From assembly GCF_007565055.1 (NCBI RefSeq), contig NC_044557.1:78874595-78938594 (forward strand): a DNA stretch of 64,000 nucleotides. The letters are read 5' to 3'. Below, piece by piece: positions 25,073-34,900 of this stretch. Source of the stretch: Rhinopithecus roxellana. Lineage: Eukaryota; Chordata; Mammalia; Primates; Cercopithecidae. Made by a program: the position numbers and the translations under genes. Within the stretch, counting starts at the first letter, position 1; each line of letters opens with the position of its first letter. The notes below the pieces were generated by a model. The model saw nothing but the letters and a program-made list of their open reading frames with translations, ran no database searches and was not told the DNA's origin.

Positions 25073-25440
25073 CTGAAAAACAAAAGGAATCAAAGAAGCC
25101 CATAAGACTGTAAAGTTATAATCTATTTGTGTAAGATATAGCAGAAAAGTAAAACAAAACAAAACAAAAACCTACCGTTCAGAACAGATAATATTCATAA
25201 CTTAGGTATATCGTGCATCATATGGTAATAGTTTTTGTCTTGCACAAGCCTCTAGAGACATAGGTGTCTAAAACATTGGCCAGTGGATTAGCAGTCTTCT
25301 GAGGATGATTCTTCATGAAAACCTGTATAAAACTAAGGAAAAATCTTCCTTTGAAAGCAATGCAGGTCCTATGTGGCAGTTGCTTTGACCCTAGATGTAA
25401 AATATTTGCTCACAACCCAGGGAAGAGCACTTTGAATGCA
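25073..25440 (+). repeat. Local direct duplication, copy 2 of 2 (partner at 23119-23492)
   Basis: Same orientation as copy 1, start offset 1954 bases. Both junctions are sharp: homology begins at CTGAAAAACAAAAGG and stops after TTTGAATGCA. Confidence 0.95.
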
Positions 25441-27039
25441 TACTCAAAAAGTGTTTATAAAAATGAATTAATTTCATTGTAAAAGTCTTAAGTTCATCAA
25501 CAGTATTAGACATTTTTTGTATAACTTAGAATACCAAATGTAGCTAATATACTCAAAATATACATATAGAACCAATGATAACATAAGTAAGAATTAACAG
25601 TCTTGTAAGGCAAATATCATTTGTTTAAAAACAGAATCAAAATCCAGTAAAACAATTTTGCATATATCATTATAGCATTACATTGTTTTCTACTTCAAAA
25701 AATAAAGCCTGTTGTTACTGTTGCACAGAACTAGGCAAGAATGATATTTCATGCATTGTAGAGTAGAAAACTTTGGTTTTGTATTTCGGTTATATAACTG
25801 GGCAGGATAACCAGCCAGAGTCACTAGACACCCAACAGAGTTCTAGCTGCTATTTGGTTCCTCTTTGTAGCTAGTATCAAACACATGATTCCGTAAAGAA
25901 ATTCATTTAATCCATCAATATCACTGAAACTATAATATGTTTGGAAAGGCATGGCAGATGGACCTTCATAAATTGTTAATATTATATTACCATAAATGTA
26001 AACCTTTAAAACAAAGTGTTTTCTTGTCATTTAATTTATCTTCCCATTTTCCCCTCAGCATTTCTTCTCCTCTTGAATGAATCATAGGCACACAGAGTAT
26101 CTGTTGACTGCATGTTACTTAAAGGTATGCTGAGTTTGAGGAGTTCTTGAGACAGCTTATATATATCCAATTGGAGTTATCCTCTTAAATTATATTGAAA
26201 ACTTCACTTGTGATTAGAACACCATGTAATAGAGAAGAGAAATGCAATCACAATGAACTTACCCCCTGGCAGAAAAACGCATGCATTTTTAAACCAGACT
26301 TATCTTAATCTAAATTTGGGGTTACATTAAGAAAATGATATTATATAGTTCAACTTAAATTTCTAATTATTCTATTATTATCTAATTTGTTACATTTTTA
26401 TATTGAAGTACTATATAATTGCTTGCTCTGAATATGTATCTCTGTACTTTATGGTTACATAACAATCATCAAATGGCATATAAAGCATATAAAGATGAAT
26501 AACCTTTGCCATGTTGTTTACTCCAATGTCCAGTAAAGCAAATAATTAGGTAGTAATTATAGTAATTATAATAATTACAATTACAAATAATTATAATAAT
26601 TGAACTTCAGTGTTACAATAGATACATGGATATAAAACCAAAACTTAACATTTTTTTCAAGGGCTTGTATTAAATCATATTAGATCCACACCTATTATTA
26701 CATTAAACAATATGGGACAAAGCATACTCTTCTGAATCTTTGTTAAACAATACAAGAATGAGACATTTAAAAATAAAATAACAAATTAGCTGTTTGCACC
26801 AGCAAATGCTTGCCCCTGGAAGAGAAGATTACACACCATGTTGAATGGTTCAGGACTCATCTCAAGACCTTCTACTAGCTATGCCAACCAGTCCAAATTG
26901 ATTGTCATAAAATTGGTCCATACCCAACCTGTTTCCCACTTTGCAAGACACAGATCAAAAATAACACAGCTGAAGACAAAACCCTGTAAACATCCTTGCC
27001 TAATTCTCTTACCTTGAGATATGACAGGAGTGAAAAAAA
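25441..27039. other. Unclassified AT-rich sequence
   Basis: No repeat was recognised with confidence. A short self-similar TAATTATAATAATTACAATT patch lies at 26555-26600. Reading frames are under 70 codons. Confidence 0.45.
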
Positions 27040-27420
27040 CAGCTTCAGTGATTCAGAGGTTAAAGACTTTATTCAGCTGATGTGCATCAGGAAGCAGCTG
27101 AAGGCCAAATACAAATAACCCCTGAGTCAAAGCAGTAGTGTGGATTTATATAGTTAGAAAAAAAAAGCATGTTTCTTTATGTTTTAGCTGAAGTAGCACT
27201 TTTCCTTATATCCTACTGCTACAAAACCTACGGTTATAAAAGTTGAAAATTGTTTTGGGTTTTCATGCCTATCAGTAAGGATTGTTGGTGCAATCCCATT
27301 CAGGAAACTCTCAAAACAATTATTTTGAAAACTATTTTTGCATATTTTGTAATTTTTAAAGGTTCAGAAGAAGCACAGATAACAGAAAAAAATGAAGAGA
27401 AAAAAAGAGACTAAAAAAAT
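27040..27420 (-). mobile_element. Possible old LTR
   Basis: On the minus strand the block carries AATAAAGTCTTTAA downstream of a TATATAAATCC-like box (plus-strand GGATTTATATAG at about 27143). That is the order expected of LTR promoter and polyadenylation signals. Family not identified; this is a weak call. Confidence 0.25.
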
Positions 27421-27899
27421 TATGAGGAGGTAAAGATTAAGGCAAGGGAAATTGAGGATTGCTTTTAATCCTTTTACTGACACTAACACCCTGTAAAGAT
27501 AATATTCCCTTTTCCTACAGTAAGTCTAACACATTCAGCTTTGCTTGATTAATACATTCTTCTGATGTTCCTCTGGAAAGCTGACATTTGACAGAATAAA
27601 ATTTTGGAAGGGTAATAAATAAGGGAAGAAATGTGACAATTACAAAAGTAGCTTGTGTAGATATTTGAATTTTAACTGCATATTAAAAGCTTTTATCTGT
27701 TAAGGAAATGGAGAAAATTGAAGACAGAGCATAGAAAATATGGGTAGTTGTAGTTTCCCAGTGGGGATAACAGCAGAAACTCACATTGCCCTGCTGCCCT
27801 GCTCTAAATACGACCAACTGTACTGGAAACAATTCAACATACAATCATAAAACGACTCTGAAATATGGGCAGAAGAAGGTGTGGGATGGTTATAAACCT
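27421..27899. other. Unclassified sequence
   Basis: Purine-rich and AT-rich non-coding DNA without a recognised repeat or reading frame. Confidence 0.4.
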
Positions 27900-28566
27900 C
27901 AGGACTTCAAGAACAATATTATGAGGAGTTCCTAGGGTTTCCTTTTTTATCTGTCATATAATCTGGACTGGGTACTGGAGAGATCTGCAGTTAGAAGCCC
28001 CTACATGCGTAGACAAAGAGAAAAACAAATGACAGCAAGAAAAGCTCACTCCATCTGTTTAGGAGACTTTGAAAAAGGAAGGCCAGGAGGGGCTTAATGG
28101 GAAAACCGATGCCCGGTGGCTGCAGTGGGCCTCATCTGCCTGCAGCAATGGCAGAAGCAAAGGTTTAGGGACCAAATCCACATCTAGCTTCAACAGCAGA
28201 CCTGAGCTGCCTCTAGCAGAGGCTACAGCAGATACTAGGCAGACTAACTCACTTCATGCTTCACAAACACTGCAATAATTGTCTTATTTGCTTATAGCAG
28301 TGACCACAGGAAAAAAAAAACAAAAAAAACCTGCTGTCAGCATCAGACTCCTTCACACCTCTAGCACCAGAAGGATCAGTGTCTTATAGCTCTTCATACA
28401 CTAGCAGAATGTGACTCAGATCCTGTCTTCTGATCCTCCAGACAACAGCAAAGGGCCACACAGACTTAGTAGTTCCTGAACCTTCATCAAGCAGTGGAAG
28501 ATGATTCAGGGCATGTGTCTCCTAGCTTCTACCCAAGGGCACACAGCAAACCAGACGTGGTGTCTC
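27900..28566 (+). repeat. Inverted repeat 1, left arm (partner 30221-30876)
   Basis: The sequence from about CAGGACTTCAAGAACAAT to GACGTGGTGTCTC is the reverse complement of 30221-30876. Shared landmarks are TAATCTGGACTGGGTACT, AAATCCACATCTAGCTTC, AACAGCAGACCTGAGCTGCC and CTAGCTTCTACCCAAGGGC. The GC-richer, coding-like text is probably the 5' region of an old L1, because the right arm continues into minus-strand L1 sequence. That assignment is tentative. Confidence 0.9.
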
Positions 28567-28585
28567 AGAGGCAAAGGAATATTCA

Positions 28586-30220
28586 GATACTTATCTTTAT
28601 TTCCCCTTCTTTTCTGAAAGATATTTTCACTGGATCAAGACTCTCTTTTAATAGTTATTTTTACTAAATTATTTTTATAAATGTTATGCTACTTCCTCTG
28701 GCCTCAGTGATTGTAGATGAGAAAGGCACTGTCACTTGATTTGGTGTTTCCCTTTAGTCATACTTTTTATCTTCTACTTGATTTCAGATTTTTTCTTTGT
28801 ATTTTTGTTTTATTTTTATTTTTCGAGACAAGGATCTTGCTCTGTCGCCCAGGCTGGAATGCAGTGGTGCAATCTCAGCTCACTGTGACCTCCACCTCCT
28901 CGGTTCAAGAGATTCTCCTTCCTCAGCCTCCTGCCTCCTGAGTAGCTGGGACTTCAGGTGTGCACCACCACACCTGGCTAATTTTTGTATTTTTAGTAGA
29001 GGTGGCGTTTCACCATCTTGGTCAGGCTGGTCTCGAATTCTGACCTCAAATGATCTACCCACCTCGGCCTCCCAAAGTGCTGGGATTACAGGCTTGAGCC
29101 ACTGTGCCCGGCCTGTATTTTTTTCTAAAGTTTATTTATCGGGTTTCTTGGTAAAACTTTCTTTGGATACCTCCTGTTTATCATTCACTCACCTTCTGAT
29201 ATTGATAGACTTATAAGCCTATTGGCAAATTTGGTAAGTGATCAACCATTATTTCTTTCAGTATTTTTCAACCTCACATTCTTTCACCTCCCCTTTTAAG
29301 TCTCTGATAATACAAACATTGGAACTGTTATTTTGTCACAGCTCCCTAAAATTGTATTCTTTTTTTTTTCCAGTTTACTTTCTGTTTTTCAGATTGGAAA
29401 TATTCTATTGATCTCACATTAAATCTATCTTCTGTCATCTCTACTCTACCAATAGGCTCAATGAGTTTTTCAGTTTTATTGTTAATTTTGTTCAGTGATA
29501 TGATTTCCATATGGTTGTTGTTTTAATAACTTTTATTTCTTTCCTAAAATTTTCCAAGGAAATATATAATAACTTTTTCAAGAATCTTTACAGTGTTTGA
29601 TAAAAAATCTTTGTCAGAGAGTTCCGACATCTGATTCCCGTTAGTAATAACTTTAGTTAATTGTCTTTTCTCATTCCTGCTGTATTTCTCCTTGTTGTTC
29701 ATATGACAAATAATTTTTGGTTGTGTTATGAACAATTTAGATATCTCGTTAGTAGGCAATCTTATTTAAATCTTCTACTTTATCATTTGGCCCCTCTAGC
29801 ATGTATGTTCTGACCTAGTTTGTGAGCTATTGTTACAAAGACAATTTGTTTTCTTATCCCTTGTAATGCTTCTCTAGGCTTTGTTCTTATGGTTCCACTT
29901 GAGCTCCTATTGTATTTCTGCTAGTGCCCCTCCATGGCAGCAGAAGACATTCCCTTGGGCCTCTGAGGGTTTTTAGATGAGGGATAGGGAATGCTAGACA
30001 TGTGTAATGGAGAATGTTTTCACTGGTCTCTTTGATCACCACTTGGTGTCACTAGGCTTTCCACTCTGTTCCTCTTGTCCCTAGGGGAGGAAAGCACCTA
30101 CTTGAGTTGCCTTCTACTCCACGGTGAAGGTTCAAGGATTATAGGGTCCTGAGTGGTTTTCTGACACTGAGTGGAGAGTTCTGAAGAATCCAGACTGCTT
30201 CAACTTGGTCGAGGGTTAAG
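28586..30220 (-). mobile_element. Old L1 (L1M) 5' half, minus strand
   Basis: TTTTCACTGGATCAAGA near 28630 and TTTGTCAGAGAGTTCCGACA near 29610 are in the style of L1M ORF1-region text read in reverse. The element is split by the Alu at 28808-29113. Towards the right it merges into the right arm of inverted repeat 1, which would then be its 5' UTR. Confidence 0.55.
28808..29113 (-). mobile_element. Alu (AluS/J-like)
   Basis: The Alu body runs from TTTCGAGACAAGGATCTTGC to GAGCCACTGTGCCCGGCC. TGTATTTTT at 28799-28807 and 29114-29122 forms the target duplication. A small local duplication (CCTCCTGCCTCCTGAGTAGC) adds a few bases to the left arm. Confidence 0.93.
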
Positions 30221-30876
30221 AGACACCACGTCTGGTTTGCTGTCTGCCCTTGGGTAGAAGCTAGAAGACGCATGCCCTGAATGATCTTCTGCTGCTTGAT
30301 GGATGTTCCGGAGCTACTAAGTCTGTATGGCTCTTTGCTGTTGACTGGAGGATTAGGAGAAAGGATCTGAGTCACATTTTGCTACCGTATGAAGAGTTGT
30401 AAGACACTGATCCTTCTGTTGCTAGCAGTGTGAAGGAGTCTGATGCTGCCAGCGGGCATTTTTCACTATGGCCACTGCTATAAGCAAATAAGACAATTGT
30501 TACAGTGCATGTGAAGCATAAAGTGGGTTTGCCTGCCTAATATCTGCTGTAGCCTCTGCTGTAGGCAGCTCAGGTCTGCTGTTGAAGCTAGATGTGGATT
30601 TGGTCCCTTAACCTTTGCTTCTTCCACTGCTGCAGGCAATGAGGCCCATTGCAGCCACTGGGCATCAGTCTTCCCACTAAGTTTCTCCTGGGCTTCCTTT
30701 ATTCCAATCCTCTGGACATATAGAGTGAACTTTTCTTGTTTACACCTTTTTTTCTCTTTGTCTATGCATGTTGGTGCTTCTAATTTCAGATCTCTCTAGT
30801 ACCCAGTCCAGATTATATGACAAATAAAAGAGAAAGTCCTAGGGACTCCCCATGGCATCGTTCTTGAATATTACTG
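30221..30876 (-). repeat. Inverted repeat 1, right arm (partner 27900-28566)
   Basis: This is the reverse complement of the left arm with scattered mismatches and small indels. The loop between the arms is about 1.65 kb and contains minus-strand L1 and an Alu. Confidence 0.9.
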
Positions 30877-30879
30877 AGT

Positions 30880-31335
30880 AGATTCTCTGACCATAATGAA
30901 GTCAAACTAGAGGTAAATAACAGACCAACAACAGGAAAACCTTTAAGAACATATAAATTAAACCACGTACTTTCAAAACAATGTAAGAGTAACAGTATAA
31001 TCACAAATAAAATTTTTTTAAATGCACATATTACTGAATGAAACAAAATATATCATATAAAAATATGTGGGATACAGCTAACACAGTGCTAAGAGGAAAT
31101 TTTCTAACACTGAATGCTTACACTAGAAAAGAGTAAAAGTACCAAATCAATGGGTTTATTTTCTACCTAATGAACTAGAAGAAAGAAAGCAAAACAAACC
31201 TGAAGCAAAGGAAAGGAAAGGAATAATGTAGACAGAATTAATTAATAAAATTACAAACAGAAAAATAGTATAGAAAGTCATCATACAAGCAAGAAAAAGA
31301 AAAGCAAAAAAAGAAAAATTAAAATGGCAAATTTA
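30880..31335 (+). mobile_element. L1 ORF2 fragment
   Basis: Plus-strand ORF2 text includes TTCTCTGACCATAATGAAGT, GGGATACAGCTAACACAGTG and CACTGAATGCTTACACTAG. It begins exactly where the inverted-repeat arm ends and is cut on the right by the solo LTR. The reading frame is broken. Confidence 0.75.
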
Positions 31336-31339
31336 AGCC

Positions 31340-31689
31340 TGATACGGTTTGACTGTGTCCCCACCCAAATCTCAGATTGAATGGTATCCTCCAGAATTCC
31401 CACATGATGTGGGAGGGACACATGGGCAGGTAATTGAATCATGGGAGCCAGTCTTTCCCATGCTATTCTCATGATAGTAAGTCTCACAAGATCTAATGGG
31501 TTTACCAGGGGTTTCTGCTTTTGCTTCTTCATCATTTTTCCTCACCATGGCCATGTAAGAAGTGCCTTTTGCCTCCTGCCATGATTCTGAGACTTTCCTA
31601 GCCATGTGGAACTGTAAGTCCAATTAAACCTTTTTTTCTTACCAGTCTCAGGTGTGTCTTTATCAGCAGTGTGAAAATGGACTAACACA
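31340..31689 (+). mobile_element. Solo LTR, MaLR THE1/MST family
   Basis: This is a 350-bp LTR from TGATACGGTTTGACTGTGTC to GAAAATGGACTAACACA, beginning TG and ending CA. The flanks AAGCC and AAGCT form an imperfect 5-bp target duplication. An A-rich signal (CAATTAAACC) stands in the usual polyadenylation position. With no internal region attached, it is a product of LTR-LTR recombination. Confidence 0.92.
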
Positions 31690-31924
31690 AAGCTATTTTA
31701 TTTATATATATATATAAAATATATAGGTATATTATATACATATATTTTAATTAGTGAAAGGCCAACAGAAAAAGAAGGAGAAAGAGAAGGAGAAGGAGAG
31801 ACAAATTAGGTGTTTTCATTGTTGCTTCCTACAGCCTCTCCCACTCCCACATGTACTCCTGTTGTGCCATGGGAAATAATGCTTGTTCATAGGAAATGGT
31901 GTTTATTTTGCTTTGCTTCCATAG
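31690..31924. repeat. AT-dinucleotide and purine low-complexity spacer
   Basis: A TATATATATATAAAATATAT patch lies at 31701-31750, followed by an AGAAGGAGAAAGAGAAGGAG purine tract at 31770-31800, before the start of the next L1. Confidence 0.7.
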
Positions 31925-34900
31925 AGACAAGATGGTGGACTAGACGTGGCCAGGAGATGCTGCTCCCACCAAGAAAGACCAAATTATTGAGTAAATCACC
32001 ATAATTTAATCAGATCTTCAGAGAGAAAACACCAAAAATGGATGGAAAGGTAATGCTAAAGCTGAAGACTGAAGAAGGAGGAAGCTGGAAATTCTCCAGG
32101 GGGTACATGAAATTTAGGGCTTGGTCCCCACCAGAGCAGCTCCAGGGAAAGGGGTGAGTGAGGGACGGGTGAGTGAGGGACAGTTCCTTCTCACCATGGA
32201 CCTCTGGGATCCTAGTTACAGAGGAACCCATGTTCCTCATGGATGTGTGAGCTGGGAGGGATCATCTCAGGGAGCAGACACAGATAGCCCTTCACTTGTC
32301 ATGGAGCCTGGGAGATTTTGAGCCGTGGGATGATAGAACAGAGAATAGCCATAGATGTCCATCCTCCAGGGGTCCCCATATACCTCCAGGAGATGTTAGC
32401 CACAGCTGACTTGTGAGACAGGAGAGAGTGGGGCCGGTTTCTCCACAGGACTGGAGTGCACCTGTTCTGCAAACCCTTCTGCCCACCAGCCCCTCCCAGG
32501 GCCCATACTTAGCTGCCCTACAGGAGCAGTTGCACAGCCCGCCTCCACAACCCAGCCTCAGTGTGTTGCTCCACTTGAGTACTTTATTGGTGATACGGGA
32601 GCACATCAGATCCCCCAGTGCAGCAGGAAAACCAACCTTGATCTGCTGGAAGTTCCAATGCCTTCAGGGCTAGGGCACACAATTCCAGAGTACAACCAAC
32701 ATCTATAGCAGGCACTCAAGCATGGGAGGAGCCCCCATCCTCAGAGCACTGAGAGGGGTGAGATGTGCAGGTTCCTGGGCTGAAGCAAGAGCATGGAATT
32801 CCTCTCTCCTCAGAGCCAGTCCAGAAAGGTTGTGGCATTTCTCACTGCTACAGCCTCTGCTCCAGGAAGTCCCACCACACAGAACACCTAACAAAGGAAA
32901 CACTGGTACAACGCCAGCAATCAGCAGAGGCTCCCCCAAGGTCCAAAATGAACCTGGTGATAGGATCATCTCTCTCCATCCCCTACAGCAGACCATGCCT
33001 GTGAATTTGAGGAAGTACAAAAGAGCCCTCTAGCTGGGTATTAGGCTAGCTACAGGCCATCAATCTTAAGTATCATCTGGTGAATCACGGCCCATAACAC
33101 CAAAAATTATGTTGATAATATATACACCTGTGAAAGCATTATAATTCACTCACACGTAAATATCTTAGATAGAGCCTCTGAAAGCACCCAGAAATGAAGC
33201 CAACTGACTATATTTACCTTACACAACAGTAAATGGAACATCAACCCTCCCAGATAACAATCAATGCAAGAACTCTGGCAATTCAAAAAGCCAGAATGTC
33301 CACTTACCTCCAAACAAGTCCCAAGCAATGATTCTTAACCAGTCTGAAATGACTGAAATAACAGAAACAGAATTCAGAATTTGAATGACAAGGATGCAGA
33401 TCAAGATTCAGAAGAAAGCTGAAACTCAACCCAACGAATCCAGGAACACAGTAAAAAAATCCAAGAACTGAAAGATGACATATTTTAAGAAAGAACCAAA
33501 CTAAACTTCTAGAACTGAAAACGTCACTACAAGAATTTTACAATACTGTCAAAGTGTTAGCAGCAGAATAGACCATGCTGAGGAAAAAAGTCTCAGAGCT
33601 CAAAGACTGGATCTTTAAATCAATTCAGACAGACAAAAATAAAGAAAAAAGAATTTTAAAAAATAAAACTATCAAGAAACATGAGATTATATAAAGAGAT
33701 TAAATATATGAATCACTGGCATTCCTGAGAGAGAGGAGAAAATAAGTAAGTTGGAAAATACATTTGGAGAGATAGTCCATAAAAATTTCCTTAATCTTGC
33801 TAGAGAGGTAGGCAAGAAAATCCAAGAAACACAGAGAACCCTGGCTAAATAACATACAAAATGGCCACACCCAAGGCACATATTCATTAGATTCTCCAAG
33901 GTCAAAGCAAAAGAAAAAATTTTAAGGGCAGCTAGAGAGAAAGGTCAAGTCACACAGATAGTGAATACGTCAGGCTAGCAGCAGACCTCTCAGCAAAAAA
34001 CATTACAAGCCAGAAGAGATCGGGGACCTATTTTCAGTGTCCTTAAAGAAGAGAAATTCCAACCAAGAATTTCATTTCCCGCCAATCTAAGCTTCATAAG
34101 TAAAGTAGTAATACTTTTTTTTTTTTTTTTTTTTAAGACAAACTAATGCCAAGGGAACTCATTTCAAACAGAAAAGTCTTAAAGAGGTCCTTAAGGGAGT
34201 GCTGAACATGAAATCAAAAGAACAATATCTGCTACTACAAAAACACACTTAAGCACATAGAACACAGACACTATAAAGCAACCACACAGTCAAGTCTATA
34301 TAACAACCAGCTAACAACATAATGACAGGATCAAAATCACACATAACAATACTAACCTTGAATGGAAATGGACTAAATGTCCCACTTAAAAGACATAGAG
34401 TGACAACCTGAATTTAAAAAATAAAAAAACAAAAAACAAAAACAAAAAAACCCAAGACCCAACCATCTGTTGTCCTCAGCAGACCCAGCTCACTTATAAC
34501 AACACCCACAGGCTCACAGTAAAGGATTAAAGAAGGATCTACCAAACAAATGGAAAGAAAAAAAAAAGTAGGAGTTGTTATTCCCATATTACATAAAACA
34601 GATTTTAAACTAATAAAAATAAAGAAGGACAATGAAGGACATTGTATATTGTTAAAGCATACAATCCAAGAAGAAGACTTAAGTATCCTAAGTATATATG
34701 CACCCACCATTGGAGCAATCAGCTTCATAAAACAAGTTAAAGGTCTATGAAGAGACTTAGACAAGCACACAGTAATAGTGACAGAGTTCAACACCCCACT
34801 GACAGCATTAGATCTTCAAGACAGAAAACTAAAAAAGACTCTCCGGACCTAAACTCTTCTCTTAATCAACTGTGCCTCATAGGACACCTATAAAACACTA

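Noticed and set aside
27900..30876. Inverted repeat considered as the ends of a large DNA transposon
   Set aside because: No transposase, no target duplication at the outer edges, and the arm sequence continues into L1 text. A rearranged L1 is simpler.
32010..33033. Cluster of 65-105 codon frames on both strands
   Set aside because: They lie in the GC-rich L1 5' UTR, where few stop codons occur by chance. No conserved L1 product starts there.
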